This document shows, piece after piece, positions 34,577-44,474 of a stretch of 64,000 nt of DNA (positions are counted from its first letter, which is position 1; each line of letters starts with the position of its first letter). The translations under genes were made by a program, and so were the position numbers. The notes beneath the pieces are model-generated. The model made no database searches and was not told where the DNA came from. It saw only the letters and a program-made list of their open reading frames with translations. Source of the DNA: Intestinibacillus sp. Marseille-P6563 (GTDB taxonomy: Bacteria > Bacillota > Clostridia > Oscillospirales > Butyricicoccaceae); assembly GCF_900604335.1 (NCBI RefSeq), contig NZ_UWOD01000001.1:372001-436000 (forward strand), in the 5' to 3' direction.

Positions 34577-36286
34577 TTGACTCTGTTTTCTGATTTGAAT
34601 CTGTCCGAGCCGGTGCTGCGCGCCCTGGCCGACATGGGCTTTTCGGCCCCTACCGATATTCAGGCGCGCGCCATCCCGGCTATTTTGCAGGGCCAGGATG
34701 TGATCGGCAAGAGCCACACCGGTACGGGGAAAACGGTCGCTTTCGGCGTCCCGTCGGTGCTGCATACCATGCCCGGCGGCAGCACGCAGGTGCTCATCCT
34801 GTGCCCCACCCGGGAACTTGCCATGCAGGCCGAGGGTGAACTGCGCAAAATCTGCAAATACACCGAAGGGGTCCGCGTACTGGCGGTCTATGGCGGCGAC
34901 CCGATCACCACCCAGATCCGTCAGCTCAGCCGTGGTGCACAGATCGTCGTCGGCACCCCCGGCCGCGTGATGGATTTGATGCGCCGCCATGCGCTGCGCC
35001 TGGAGGACCTGCGCGTCGCCGTTCTGGACGAGGCCGACGAAATGCTGAGCATGGGGTTCCGTGAGGACATCGAAACCATTTTGCAGGCTTCACCCGAAGC
35101 GCGGCAGACCGTCCTGTTTTCGGCGACCATGCCGCCTGAAATTTTGGAGATCACCGGCGAATACCAGCGCGACCCGGTGCTCATCGAAGCCGGCAATACC
35201 GCTGAGCGTACCATGGATACCATCCAGCAGTATTATTTCGAGGTGCCGCGCGGCGAGAAGGAACGCGCCCTTACCCTGCTGCTGCACGCCCAGCAGCCCC
35301 GCCTGTCCATCGTATTCTGCAACACCAAAAAAATGGTCGATGAGCTTGGCCGCTACCTGGGTGAGCACGGCTTCCAGGCTTCTGCCCTGCACGGCGACAT
35401 GAAGCAGGATATGCGCACCTCGGTGATGAACAGCTTCAAATCCGGGCGCACGCCCATCCTGATCGCGACCGACGTTGCCGCCCGCGGCATCGACGTCGAC
35501 GATGTGGATGCGGTCTATAACTTCGACATTCCGCAGGATTTTGAGTACTACATCCACCGCATTGGCCGCACCGGCCGCGCCGGGCGCACGGGCGCTTCCT
35601 ATACCCTGATCGACGGCCCGCGGCAGGCGGCGGTCATCCGCAGCATCGAGCGGTTCACCCGCGCTAAGATCGAGCGCATGCCCCTGCCCGATTACGAAGC
35701 CATTGCCAGCCAGCGCAGCCAGGCAATCGGGCAGAGCATCCGTGCTGCTGTGCTTGAGCAGGCCAACGGCGAGGACAGCCGTTTTTCTGCGCAGCCACTG
35801 CTACGTACGCTGCTTGACGAGGGCTTCTCCCCCGAGCAGGTCGCCGAAGCCGCGCTGTCCCAGCTCATCGCACGTGAAATGGCCTGCATCCCCGAAGTGC
35901 GCGCCCCCAAACGGGCACAGCCCAAGCCTTTGGCCGCGCTAAAGGAAGGCTGTGTGCGTCTGCGCGTATCGGTCGGCCGCAACCAGAAGGTCGCACCGAA
36001 TCACATTGTGGCCGCCATTGCCGAATGCACCGGCATTTCGGGCAAGCGCATCGGCAAAATCCAGTGCTACGGCGACTATTCGCTGGCCGAAGTACCAGAA
36101 GAACTGGCCAGCCGCATCGTCCACGAAGTCAGCGGCATGCCGATTGGCGGCATCCCGGCTGACCTGCGCATTTACCGGGAAGGTGGAACGCCCTCCCATG
36201 GCCGGCACGACCGGCCGCACCGTGGCGCGCGGCATGGAGATGCCCGGTCCCGCTCGCATAGCAAACCCGGCCGTCGTCGCAAATAA
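34577..36286 (+). CDS. DEAD-box ATP-dependent RNA helicase (DbpA/CsdA type)
   Basis: This 569-residue helicase has all core motifs: SHTGTGKT (Walker A), CPTRELA, VLDEADEML, FSATMP and HRIGRTGRAGRTG. A C-terminal DbpA/CsdA-type RNA-binding domain follows (about residues 470-540; RLRVSVGRNQKVAPNHIVAAI), then an Arg/His/Gly-rich basic tail. It probably acts in ribosome assembly or mRNA unwinding at low temperature. The start is TTG at 34577 (TTG ACT CTG TTT), because AGGAGG lies six bases upstream and an earlier ATG would precede that site. It is a single-gene unit between terminators. Confidence 0.93.
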   Translation: MTLFSDLNLSEPVLRALADMGFSAPTDIQARAIPAILQGQDVIGKSHTGTGKTVAFGVPSVLHTMPGGSTQVLILCPTRELAMQAEGELRKICKYTEGVRVLAVYGGDPITTQIRQLSRGAQIVVGTPGRVMDLMRRHALRLEDLRVAVLDEADEMLSMGFREDIETILQASPEARQTVLFSATMPPEILEITGEYQRDPVLIEAGNTAERTMDTIQQYYFEVPRGEKERALTLLLHAQQPRLSIVFCNTKKMVDELGRYLGEHGFQASALHGDMKQDMRTSVMNSFKSGRTPILIATDVAARGIDVDDVDAVYNFDIPQDFEYYIHRIGRTGRAGRTGASYTLIDGPRQAAVIRSIERFTRAKIERMPLPDYEAIASQRSQAIGQSIRAAVLEQANGEDSRFSAQPLLRTLLDEGFSPEQVAEAALSQLIAREMACIPEVRAPKRAQPKPLAALKEGCVRLRVSVGRNQKVAPNHIVAAIAECTGISGKRIGKIQCYGDYSLAEVPEELASRIVHEVSGMPIGGIPADLRIYREGGTPSHGRHDRPHRGARHGDARSRSHSKPGRRRK

Positions 36287-36287
36287 A

Positions 36288-36318
36288 ACAAAAGAGGCGC
36301 AAAATGCGCCTCTTTTTT
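36288..36318. terminator. Bidirectional terminator between helicase and amidase genes
   Basis: AAAAGAGGCGCA pairs with TGCGCCTCTTTTTT around a short loop, between convergent genes. Confidence 0.85.
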
Positions 36319-36806
36319 CATGAAAGCAGCTTTTGAAATTGCTCCCATGCTGTTGCGTTCCGCACAAACGGCTCTGGACAGACCGTATGGGTCACATCAT
36401 AATGCCGCAGGACCCGCTGCGGCGGGATGGCATAGACCCGACACCAATGCTGCACCCATTGCGCAGCGCGCGTGAGTGTCTGCGCCGAAAAATACCGGGT
36501 CCCGTTCTGGTCTTTTTCCCCGCACAGCGCCACTCCCAAACTGTTCTGGTTGCGGCAAAACGGATGAAAATACAGCCCCCGTGTGCCGCAGTGCCAGGCC
36601 GTATGTACATCCAATACACTGCGCCAAACCGCTGCTCCATCCACCCAAACATGCACCGACGTTCCCACCGCACGCTGGGCCAAATATGCGGCATTTTCCT
36701 GCGCGGTATCGCCATGCTCGGCACAGTGCACGACAATGTATTGGATGCTGCCCGCATCCCGAAAAGCAGCATCGTAATTTTCCGCACGCGCGATTCGTGT
36801 ATTCAA
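36318..36806 (-). CDS. N-acetylmuramoyl-L-alanine amidase (Amidase_2 fold)
   Basis: This 162-residue, single-domain enzyme has zinc-ligand candidates in YIVVHCAEHGDT (His27) and RHYDVTHTVCPEP (His140, Cys143), plus TAWHCGTRG. It would cut the bond between muramic acid and L-alanine in peptidoglycan. The start is TTG at 36806, supported by AGGAGGG eight bases upstream. There is no signal peptide and no binding domain, so it may be a phage-lysin relative or act on internal or recycled wall fragments. No phage genes adjoin it. Confidence 0.8.
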   Translation of the reverse strand: MNTRIARAENYDAAFRDAGSIQYIVVHCAEHGDTAQENAAYLAQRAVGTSVHVWVDGAAVWRSVLDVHTAWHCGTRGLYFHPFCRNQNSLGVALCGEKDQNGTRYFSAQTLTRAAQWVQHWCRVYAIPPQRVLRHYDVTHTVCPEPFVRNATAWEQFQKLLS

Positions 36807-36873
36807 AATTCATCCCTCCTGCTTCACCGTATGCCGCAGAAGGGACAAAAATGAACCGCAATCGGTTCACAAG

Positions 36874-36910
36874 ACAAAAGACGCAGGGGAAATTTCCCTT
36901 GCGTCTTTTG
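36874..36910 (-). terminator. Terminator of cobalamin gene pair
   Basis: CAAAAGACGCAAGGGAAA pairs with TTTCCCCTGCGTCTTTTG (minus strand, near-perfect), directly after the cbiB stop. Confidence 0.75.
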
Positions 36911-37885
36911 TTATCCGAAATACATGGGGGTAAAGGTAATCGCCAGTCGGATGGTCAGCCCCAGCAGCAGGGCAAACACCGATGCTGTGGTCATCAGGTC
37001 AGCCGCCCGGCCAATATCGGTTTTGACGATCGCACGGTCATCATCGCCGATGGTCGGCTTATGGACATACTGTCCGAAATACTGCGCGCTGCCACCGAGC
37101 TGGATGTGCAGCGCTCCGGCGCAAACAGCTTCGGTCTGCGCGGAATTGGGGCTCTTGTGACAGAAGCGGTCACGCTTAAAAATGCGACGAGCATTGCGGC
37201 TGTCAAACTTGAGCATGCCCGCTCCTGCAATCATGCACACGGCGGCAATGCGTGCGGGGATGAAATTGAACACATCGTCCACCCGCGCCGAAAAGCAGCC
37301 AAAATGCTCATACTTTTCGTTATGATACCCCACCATGGAATCCAGCGTATTGACCGCTTTATATAAGAATGCAAGCGGCGCGCCGCCGATGAGCATGAAA
37401 AACATCGGAGCGATCACGCCATCGGTCGTATTTTCTGCAATGGTTTCCACGGCCGCTTTGATGACACCCTCTTCGGTCAGGCTCCCGGTGTCGCGGCCCA
37501 CATAATAGGAAATCGCCTTGCGCCCTTCGGCGAGCGACTGGCTCAGCGCCGTATAGACCTTTTCCCCGGCCTGCATCAGGCATTTCCGGGCGAAAATCTG
37601 ATAACAAAACAGGGTTTCGGCCGCAAAAGCCAGCCAGGGATTGGCCGCGCGCAGCAAAAAGAGGATCGCAAACGGAACCGTATAGCTGACCGCACACACG
37701 ATGCACCACAGCACCACCCCGGCGATCTTTTCGCCGCGCGGCGTTTGCGGAAACAGCCGACGCAGCAGCTTTTCGGTCTTGGAGATCAGCGCACCAATGG
37801 CGCAGACCGGATGCCAGGCCCCGTCCGGGTCGCCAAAAATCGTATCGAGCGCAAAGCCCAGCGCGACCGACAATGTTGTCAACAT
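36911..37885 (-). CDS. cbiB: Adenosylcobinamide-phosphate synthase
   Basis: This is a 324-residue membrane protein of the CbiB/CobD family. GFALDTIFGDPDGAWHPVCA is the N-terminal signature, and DTGSLTEEGVIKAAVETIAENTTDGV and NTLDSMVGYHNEKYEHFG are conserved internal blocks. It attaches aminopropanol or its phosphate to adenosylcobyric acid. It follows the cbiET gene by nine bases, forming a two-gene cobalamin unit; the remaining corrin genes are not in the window. Confidence 0.93.
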   Translation of the reverse strand: MLTTLSVALGFALDTIFGDPDGAWHPVCAIGALISKTEKLLRRLFPQTPRGEKIAGVVLWCIVCAVSYTVPFAILFLLRAANPWLAFAAETLFCYQIFARKCLMQAGEKVYTALSQSLAEGRKAISYYVGRDTGSLTEEGVIKAAVETIAENTTDGVIAPMFFMLIGGAPLAFLYKAVNTLDSMVGYHNEKYEHFGCFSARVDDVFNFIPARIAAVCMIAGAGMLKFDSRNARRIFKRDRFCHKSPNSAQTEAVCAGALHIQLGGSAQYFGQYVHKPTIGDDDRAIVKTDIGRAADLMTTASVFALLLGLTIRLAITFTPMYFG

Positions 37886-37894
37886 ACGCTCCTC

Positions 37895-39085
37895 CTACCG
37901 CTTGGGCCCGCCATACAGCAAATAGATCGGGTTGTTTGCCTGGAACGGTGTGCTGCCTTCGGCCTTCTTGCCGCGCACAGCGCTGATCTGGCTGACGGTG
38001 ATCTGCTCAAAGTTCAGCGCGCCCAGGGCGATCTGTGCATCGCTCAGAGTTTCCAGCGATACCGCGCTCACGACCACACGAATCTTGGGATTGCGGTCTT
38101 TGAGCAGGGACAGCGTTTCGTACAGTGTGCCGCCGCTGCCGCCGATAAAGGCCGCATCGGGTGCCGGCAAACCTTGCAGCACATCGGGTGCTTCGCCCTC
38201 GATGGGCAGCACATTGAAACATCCCAGTTCCCGGCGGTTGCGGTCAATCAGTGCGATCCCATCGATCGAGCGCTCGACCGCATAAACGACCGACGCCCGC
38301 CGCGCCATCTCCATAGACACTGAGCCGGTGCCCGCGCCGATGTCATAGACAATGTCGTCCCGACGCAAATCAAGCAGGTTGACCCCGACCCAGCGCGCTT
38401 CCTGCTTGGTCATGGGCACATTGCCGCGCTCCATATCTTCGTCATAGATCGGGCGCCCGGTCTGGCCGGGTGTATCGTTTTCGATCAGCAAAACGGCCAG
38501 ATTGCCGCAGGGTTCCTTGGCCAGTTCTTCGGCGGTGCCGGTCTGGATGCGTTCATCGGCTGCGCCCAGATTTTCGCCCAGCGACACGCGCACGCCGCCC
38601 AAGCCGGCATCCACCAGCGACTGGCACAGCGCCTGCGCGTTCTGCGCGCCGCCGGTCAGCGCGAATACTTTGCGGTTGTAGCTCACCGCGCCGAGCAGAC
38701 TGCCCTTGCGGCCATGCAGACTGAGCCAGACCACATCGTCATAAGATATGCCCAGCTTGGCGCACAGCATCTGCATACTATTTAAGCCGCACACGATCTC
38801 CACATCGCCCTGCGCTTGCAGCGCGCTTTGCAGCGTTTTCGCGGCGCTGAAAAAGCCTGTGTCGCCAGACACCAGAATTCCCACCCGCTCATCCGGCGCG
38901 GCAAGGGCGGTTTCGGCCAGCTTGCCGGTCGGGCAGGTTTGGATTTTGCCCAGCGAGGATAACTGTCCGGCCAGACGGTCGGTCGACAGCAGGAGGGTGC
39001 ATTGCGCCATGGCCTCGCGCGCCTGCCGGGTCAAATCGGTGGGTTGTCCACTGCCCGCACCGAGAATGGTAAACAATCGGCTCAT
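37895..39085 (-). CDS. cbiET: Precorrin-6Y C5,15-methyltransferase (CbiE-CbiT fusion)
   Basis: This is a 396-residue fusion. Residues 1-200 form a tetrapyrrole methylase (CbiE; LFTILGAGSGQPTDLT, ILVSGDTGFFSAAKT). Residues 205-396 form a class I methyltransferase with decarboxylation activity (CbiT; DIVYDIGAGTGSVSMEMARR). The pair methylates C5 and C15 and removes the C12 acetate carboxyl in corrin-ring synthesis. GGAAAGGAGAG precedes the ATG. I see no cobalamin riboswitch upstream; the tRNA-Cys terminator is directly before it. Confidence 0.93.
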   Translation of the reverse strand: MSRLFTILGAGSGQPTDLTRQAREAMAQCTLLLSTDRLAGQLSSLGKIQTCPTGKLAETALAAPDERVGILVSGDTGFFSAAKTLQSALQAQGDVEIVCGLNSMQMLCAKLGISYDDVVWLSLHGRKGSLLGAVSYNRKVFALTGGAQNAQALCQSLVDAGLGGVRVSLGENLGAADERIQTGTAEELAKEPCGNLAVLLIENDTPGQTGRPIYDEDMERGNVPMTKQEARWVGVNLLDLRRDDIVYDIGAGTGSVSMEMARRASVVYAVERSIDGIALIDRNRRELGCFNVLPIEGEAPDVLQGLPAPDAAFIGGSGGTLYETLSLLKDRNPKIRVVVSAVSLETLSDAQIALGALNFEQITVSQISAVRGKKAEGSTPFQANNPIYLLYGGPKR

Positions 39086-39104
39086 GCGATTTCTCTCCTT
39101 TCCG

Positions 39105-39142
39105 GAAACAAAAAACGCCGCCGGAACTTATCCGGCGGCATA
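39105..39142 (-). terminator. Terminator of tRNA-Cys
   Basis: On the minus strand GCCGCCGGA pairs with TCCGGCGGC, followed by GTTTTTTG, six bases after the tRNA 3' end. Confidence 0.85.
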
Positions 39143-39147
39143 TGCTC

Positions 39148-39221
39148 TGGAGGTACCACCCAGAATCGAACTGGGGATCAGGGAGTTGCAGTCCCACGCC
39201 TTACCGCTTGGCTATGGTACC
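39148..39221 (-). tRNA. tRNA-Cys (anticodon GCA), CCA encoded
   Basis: The minus strand folds into a cloverleaf with acceptor GGTACCA/TGGTACC, anticodon stem GGGA/TCCC with loop CTGCAAC (anticodon GCA), T arm CCCAG-TTCGATT-CTGGG and encoded CCA. The discriminator is U, as is typical of tRNA-Cys. Confidence 0.95.
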
Positions 39222-39369
39222 GAATCAGTGCTTATTTAGTATACCCATTTTTGCCTAGCTTGTCAATTCTTTTTTTCAAAAATTTTTGCCAGTTTGTCCG
39301 CTTGCAATTTTCCGGGCCCCATGCTAAGATGCCAATAACGATTTCACATCTTACAAAGGAGGGCTTTTC

Positions 39370-40215
39370 ATGCAGCATATTTCCGATTGCTTCGTTTTAA
39401 ACAACGGCGTGCGCATCCCCTGCGTTGCCTTTGGCACCTATAAAGCGGCGGCCGATCAAACCGCGGCCGTCATCTCCCGCGCCATCGAGGCCGATTACCG
39501 CCACTTTGATACGGCTTCCTTTTACGGTACCGAACCGTTTCTCGGCCAAGCGCTGGCTGCTTGCGGGTTGCCCCGGGAAGATTTCTTCCTGACCAGCAAA
39601 GCTTGGAAAGATGAAATGGGCTATGAGGCCGTCAAAGCCGCCTTTGCCCGCTCGCTCGAGCGGCTGGGCACCGATTATCTCGACCTCTATCTCATTCACT
39701 GGCCGCGCCCGGACCGGGACACGCCGAACTGGGAACAGCTCTGCCAGGATACCTGGCGCGCACTCGAAGAACTCTATCAGGCCGGGCAGGTACGCGCCAT
39801 CGGGCTGAGCAATTTCCTGCCCCATCATATCGAAGTGATTCGGCAAAGCTGCACAGTCACTCCCATGGTTAACCAGATTGAATTCCACCCTGGCTACACT
39901 CAGCCGGACACGGTCCACTATTGTCAATCGCATGGCATCCAGGTCGAAGCGTGGAGCCCCATGGGCCGCACCCGCGTGCTGGGTACCCCGCTTGTGACCG
40001 AACTGGCCGCCAAATATGCGGTGTCCCCTTCCCAGCTCTGCCTGCGCTATGCGCTGCAAAAGAACGTGCTGCCGCTACCCAAGGCGTCCTCGCTGGCACA
40101 CATGCAGCAAAATCAGGATGTTTTCGCGTTCACCCTGTCGGACGCCGATGTATCCAGACTGGATACCATGCCGCAGACCGGCTGGTCGGGCCAGCACCCG
40201 GATTTTCTCGAATAA
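39370..40215 (+). CDS. Aldo/keto reductase
   Basis: This is a 281-residue NADPH-dependent (alpha/beta)8 reductase. The catalytic tetrad is visible as Asp47 (RHFDTASFYG), Tyr52, Lys77 (LTSKAWKDE) and His110 (YLIHWPRPD). The coenzyme-binding loop near LPLPKASSLAHMQQN is conserved. AAGGAGG lies nine bases before the ATG. Related enzymes reduce 2,5-diketogluconate or small aldehydes; the substrate is unknown. It stands alone, upstream of the pheST T-box. Confidence 0.92.
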   Translation: MQHISDCFVLNNGVRIPCVAFGTYKAAADQTAAVISRAIEADYRHFDTASFYGTEPFLGQALAACGLPREDFFLTSKAWKDEMGYEAVKAAFARSLERLGTDYLDLYLIHWPRPDRDTPNWEQLCQDTWRALEELYQAGQVRAIGLSNFLPHHIEVIRQSCTVTPMVNQIEFHPGYTQPDTVHYCQSHGIQVEAWSPMGRTRVLGTPLVTELAAKYAVSPSQLCLRYALQKNVLPLPKASSLAHMQQNQDVFAFTLSDADVSRLDTMPQTGWSGQHPDFLE

Positions 40216-40274
40216 AAATCCCTTTTTGCAAAAATGACCCTTGAATTTGTCCGCGAGTCGTGCTATATATAATA

Positions 40275-40531
40275 TATATGTTTATCTGCGATGAACAGGA
40301 AAAGTAGGATGGCGCTCCCTTTGCCAGAGAACGGCGGTCACCGGCTGCAAGCCGCCCCAAAGGACGCAATGCGAAGTTCCCCTGTGAGCAGGCGTGCTGA
40401 ACATGCAGTAGGCGCGCCCGTCCCGCCCCCGTTACCGGGCGCACAAGTGCGCAGGGCCTATCTGCCTGCGAACGTAGGTGGTACCACGGAAACAGCGGTT
40501 TTCGTCCTATGGGACGGAAGCCGTTTTTTTG
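40275..40531 (+). promoter_or_regulatory. T-box riboswitch controlling pheST
   Basis: The leader starts with the T-box stem I pattern (GATGAACAGGAAAAGTAGGA) and has a candidate UUC phenylalanine specifier in GAAGTTCCCC (about 40371-40380). It ends with the T-box core AGGTGGTACCACG (40476-40488). The terminator follows: GCGGTTTTCGTCC pairs with GGACGGAAGCCG before a run of seven T (40495-40530). Uncharged tRNA-Phe would favour the antiterminator and switch on pheS and pheT. A TATAAT-like -10 lies near 40265. Confidence 0.88.
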
Positions 40532-40579
40532 TGCCATCGCTCAAAACGTAAAAATTCCATTTAAGGAGTGTAACAACCT

Positions 40580-41599
40580 ATGAAAGAACAGCTGGAAGCC
40601 ATTCTTGCAAGTGCTAAGAAGGAGCTCGGCGAAACGACGAACGCCCGCGATCTGGACGCGGTGCGCGTCAAGTACCTCGGCAAAAAGGGTGAGCTGACCG
40701 CCATCCTCAAGGGCATGAAAAACCTGTCGCCCGAAGAGCGTCCGGTCGTTGGCCAGATGGTCAATGAAGTGCGCGCAGCGGTCGAAGCCGCGCTCGAAGA
40801 ACAGGGGGAGAAGATCGAGCGTCTGGCGCTCGAAGAAAAACTCAAGAGCGAAACGCTGGATGTCACCATGCCGGGCGAAGAAGTCGTTCTCGGCCACAAG
40901 CATCCGCTGACCGTTGTCCTCGATGAGATCAAGGACATCTTCATCGGTCTGGGCTTCCAGATCGCCGAAGGTCCGGAGGTCGAACTCGACCACTATAACT
41001 TTGAAGCGCTCAATATCCCGAAGGACCATCCGGCGCGCGACACCCAGGATACCTTCTATGTTTCGGATAACGTCGTGCTGCGCACCCAGACCTCGGGCAT
41101 GCAGGTGCGCGTCATGGAAAAGACCCAGCCGCCCATCCGCATCATTGCGCCCGGCCGTGTGTTCCGTTCGGATGCGGTCGATGCGACCCACTCTCCCCTG
41201 TTCCATCAGATCGAAGGTCTGGTAGTCGACAAGGGCATCACGATGAGCGACCTCAAGGGCATTCTGGAGCTGTTTGCCAAGCGTTTGTACGGCGACGACA
41301 CGGTCGTCCGTTTCCGTCCGCACCACTTCCCCTTCACCGAGCCGTCGGCTGAAATGGACATCCAGTGCTATCAGTGTCACGGCGAAGGCTGCCGCCTGTG
41401 TAAGGGCGAAGGCTGGATCGAAATTCTGGGCTGCGGCATGGTACACCCCAAGGTGCTTGAGATGAGCGGCATCGACCCGGAGATCTATTCGGGTTACGCT
41501 TTTGGCATCGGCCTGGAGCGCACGGTTATGGGCCGCTTCAAGATCGACGACATCCGTCTGTTCTATGAAAATGACGTGCGGTTCCTGCACCAGTTCTAA
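40580..41599 (+). CDS. pheS: Phenylalanyl-tRNA synthetase alpha subunit
   Basis: This 339-residue class II synthetase subunit has an N-terminal coiled coil (residues 1-85), motif 2 ([22 protein letters not shown]) and motif 3 (GFGIGLER-type [17 protein letters not shown]). [14 protein letters not shown] and [20 protein letters not shown] are standard catalytic-site sequences. It pairs with PheT as an alpha2-beta2 enzyme. AAGGAG precedes the ATG, and it is the first gene after the T-box. Confidence 0.97.
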   Translation: MKEQLEAILASAKKELGETTNARDLDAVRVKYLGKKGELTAILKGMKNLSPEERPVVGQMVNEVRAAVEAALEEQGEKIERLALEEKLKSETLDVTMPGEEVVLGHKHPLTVVLDEIKDIFIGLGFQIAEGPEVELDHYNFEALNIPKDHPARDTQDTFYVSDNVVLRTQTSGMQVRVMEKTQPPIRIIAPGRVFRSDAVDATHSPLFHQIEGLVVDKGITMSDLKGILELFAKRLYGDDTVVRFRPHHFPFTEPSAEMDIQCYQCHGEGCRLCKGEGWIEILGCGMVHPKVLEMSGIDPEIYSGYAFGIGLERTVMGRFKIDDIRLFYENDVRFLHQF

Positions 41600-41688
41600 G
41601 CGCTCACGCGCTTACGGGCCGTTCGGCCTTTCCTGCGCCATAGGCGCCGCAAACTGAACTTTAAATCGATAAAAGGAGCGCAATCACT

Positions 41689-44097
41689 ATGAAACTGCCT
41701 CTTTCCTGGCTGAAAGATTACACCAATATTGACGGCGTAAGCCCCAAGGAATACGACGCAAAGATGACCATGTCGGGTTCCAAGGTCGAGTGCGTCGATT
41801 ACCTCGGCGAAGAGATCAACAATGTCGTAACCGGCAAAATCCTGTCGGTTGAAAAGCACCCGGATTCCGACCATCTGGTCATCTGCCAGATCGATGCGGG
41901 CAAGGAAGAACCCATCCAGATCGTCACCGGTGCGCCCAATGTCACCGAAGCATCGGTCGGCGAGATCTGCCCGGTCTGCCTGCATAAGTCCACCCTGCCC
42001 GGCGGGGTGAAGATCACCAAGGGCAAGCTGCGCGGCGTGGTTTCCAACGGCATGATGTGCTCGTTCCAGGAGCTTGGCCTGGACCACGGCTGTGTGCCCT
42101 ATGCGTGCGATAACGGCATCCTGTTCCTGCCCAAGGACACCCCGGTCGGTGTGGACATCAAGGGCGTTCTGGGTCTGGATGAATATGTCGCCGATTTTGA
42201 AATTACCTCCAACCGTCCGGACTGCCTGAGCGTCATCGGTCTGGCGCGTGAAACCGCGGCGACCTTTGAGCGTCCGTTCTCTGTCAAGGAGCCGGTGGTC
42301 AAAGGCTGCGGCGGCGACATCAAGGACTATGTTTCGGTTCGTGTGGATGAGCCCGAACTGTGCCCACGTTACACGGCCAAGATTGTCAAGAACATCAAGA
42401 TCGAGCCCTCCCCGGCCTGGATGCGTGAGCGTCTGCATGCGGCTGGTGTACGCCCGATCAACAACATCGTCGACATCACCAACTATGTTATGCTCGAATA
42501 TGGTCAGCCCATGCACGCATTTGACTATGCCTGCCTGTCGGACGGCCAGATCGTGGTCCGCCGCCCGCAGCCGGGCGAAGCCATCCAGACGCTGGACGGC
42601 CAGGACCGTGCGATTACTTCTGAAATGCTCGCCATCTGCGATGGCGCTAAGCCGATCGCGGTCGCTGGTGTCATGGGCGGCGCCAACTCGGAAATCACCG
42701 ATGCGACCCAGACAGTCGTTTTTGAATCGGCCTGCTTCCACGGCGCAACCGTCCGTCTGACTGCTAAGGCACTGGGCATGCGCACCGAGGCCTCCGGTCG
42801 CTTTGAAAAGGGTCTGGACCCGTCGCTGACCATGCTGGCCGTTCTGCGCGCCTGCGAACTGGTCGAAGAACTGGGCGCCGGTGAAGTCATCGACGGCGTC
42901 GTGGATGTCTGTGCCGCTGACCTGACCCCCAAGACCCTGCCGTTTGAGCCGGACAAGATGAATGCTCTGCTAGGCACCGACCTGTCCGCTGATGTACAGA
43001 AGCAGCTGCTCAAGCGTCTGGCGTTCCAGGTCGAGGGCGACAAGGTCATTATCCCGTCCTTCCGTATTGATATTGCCCGTATGTGCGACCTGGCCGAAGA
43101 AGTTGCGCGCATGTATGGTTATGACAACATTCCGGTGCGTCTGTACGCCGGTGACACCACCCAGGGCGGCTTGTCTCCGCGCCAGCAGATGGAACGCGCG
43201 GCAGCCGGTGTTTGCTTGGCAGCTGGTTTTGACGAATCGATGAGCCATTCGTTCATCAGCCCCAAGTTCTACGACGCCATTGCCCTGCCGGCGGACGACC
43301 CGCGCCGTATTTCGACCACCATCCTCAACCCGCTGGGCGAGGACTTCTCGGTCATGCGTACCACCGTTCTGCCGTCTATGCTGGACTCGCTGGCGCACAA
43401 CCATGCGCACCGCAATCCGACCGCATCGCTCTATGAGCTGGGCACCATTTACACCCCGGTCGTCAAGGACGGTAAGGCCGACGCCGACCAGCTCCCGCAC
43501 GAGGAAAAGATCCTCACCCTGGGCAGCTACGGCCGCCTGCCCTTCTTCCAGTTCAAGGGCGTTATCGAGGCACTTTGCCGCGAACTGAATATCAAGGACG
43601 TGTCCTTTGTAGCCGATTCCGAAAATCCGTCCTATCACCCGGGCCGCTGCGCCAAGGTCTATGCGAGCGACGCGCTGCTCGGCACCTTCGGTGCGGTACA
43701 TCCGCTGGTTGCTAAGAAGTATGGTTTCAACACCGAAGTGCTGACCGCAGAACTGGCTATGGATGCGCTGTATGATGCCATCGATTCGGTCAAGCTGTAT
43801 CAGCAGCTGCCCAAGTTCCCGGCTTCCACCCGCGATATTGCGGTTCTGGTCGACGATGCTGTCCCGGCAGCTTCCATGCAGAAGGCCATCGAGCGAGCAG
43901 CTGGTTCCATTCTGGAAAGCGTCAAATTGTTCGACGTGTACAAGGGCAAGGGCATTCCGGAAGGCAAGAAGTCGGTAGCGTATTCGATGAGCCTGCGCGC
44001 GTCCGACCGCACGCTCAAGGACGAAGAATGCGACAACGCGATGCAGAAAGCCATTGCTGCACTCGAAAGCGAATTTGGCGCTGCACTGCGTAGCTGA
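41689..44097 (+). CDS. pheT: Phenylalanyl-tRNA synthetase beta subunit
   Basis: This 802-residue subunit has the full domain order: the EMAP-like tRNA-binding domain (about residues 40-150), B3/4 editing domain (about 215-390), B5 (about 405-475), the catalytic-like core and the C-terminal FDX-ACB anticodon-binding domain (about 705-800; LPKFPASTRDIAVLVDD). It edits mischarged tyrosine and holds the tRNA. It lies 89 bases after pheS and shares its T-box. Confidence 0.97.
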   Translation: MKLPLSWLKDYTNIDGVSPKEYDAKMTMSGSKVECVDYLGEEINNVVTGKILSVEKHPDSDHLVICQIDAGKEEPIQIVTGAPNVTEASVGEICPVCLHKSTLPGGVKITKGKLRGVVSNGMMCSFQELGLDHGCVPYACDNGILFLPKDTPVGVDIKGVLGLDEYVADFEITSNRPDCLSVIGLARETAATFERPFSVKEPVVKGCGGDIKDYVSVRVDEPELCPRYTAKIVKNIKIEPSPAWMRERLHAAGVRPINNIVDITNYVMLEYGQPMHAFDYACLSDGQIVVRRPQPGEAIQTLDGQDRAITSEMLAICDGAKPIAVAGVMGGANSEITDATQTVVFESACFHGATVRLTAKALGMRTEASGRFEKGLDPSLTMLAVLRACELVEELGAGEVIDGVVDVCAADLTPKTLPFEPDKMNALLGTDLSADVQKQLLKRLAFQVEGDKVIIPSFRIDIARMCDLAEEVARMYGYDNIPVRLYAGDTTQGGLSPRQQMERAAAGVCLAAGFDESMSHSFISPKFYDAIALPADDPRRISTTILNPLGEDFSVMRTTVLPSMLDSLAHNHAHRNPTASLYELGTIYTPVVKDGKADADQLPHEEKILTLGSYGRLPFFQFKGVIEALCRELNIKDVSFVADSENPSYHPGRCAKVYASDALLGTFGAVHPLVAKKYGFNTEVLTAELAMDALYDAIDSVKLYQQLPKFPASTRDIAVLVDDAVPAASMQKAIERAAGSILESVKLFDVYKGKGIPEGKKSVAYSMSLRASDRTLKDEECDNAMQKAIAALESEFGAALRS

Positions 44098-44157
44098 TTC
44101 GTACCCACACAGCAAAACTTTTTCCCTAATTTTTTGGTTTTTATCCCCACTTTGCCC

Positions 44158-44186
44158 TTTACAATCGGTAGTTTCTGTATTATCAT
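44158..44186 (+). promoter_or_regulatory. Promoter of ireB
   Basis: TTTACA (44158-44163) and TATCAT (44181-44186) are 17 bases apart and about 37 bases before the start codon. Confidence 0.6.
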
Positions 44187-44222
44187 TAAAGTAGCAACAT
44201 GGAGCAAAGGAGGATGCAGAAC

Positions 44223-44468
44223 ATGCTCGAAGGCACTCGGAAATTTACTCTCGTGGACGATTCCAATGTTGAGATGAAGCGGATTCTGACCACGGTTTAT
44301 GATGCCCTGAAAGAAAAGGGCTATAATCCCATCAACCAAATCGTCGGTTATCTGCTGTCGGAGGACCCGACTTATATCACCAACCACAACAATGCCCGCA
44401 GTCTGATCCGTAAGATCGACCGCGACGAACTCATGCAAGAGTTGGTTTCGTTCTACTTGAATAACTAA
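44223..44468 (+). CDS. ireB: IreB family regulatory phosphoprotein (UPF0297)
   Basis: This is an 81-residue protein with the family core [35 protein letters not shown] read in two parts (residues 30-66). IreB is phosphorylated by the IreK/PrkC kinase and affects cell-envelope stress resistance in enterococci. The ATG at 44223 follows AAGGAGG by ten bases. Usually ireB is next to ruvX; here it is monocistronic, with its own promoter and terminator. Confidence 0.9.
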   Translation: MLEGTRKFTLVDDSNVEMKRILTTVYDALKEKGYNPINQIVGYLLSEDPTYITNHNNARSLIRKIDRDELMQELVSFYLNN

Positions 44469-44474
44469 ACCGCA

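Noticed and set aside
39085-39105. Cobalamin riboswitch before cbiET
   Set aside because: Only about 20 bases separate the tRNA-Cys terminator from cbiET, with no room or B12-box-like sequence.
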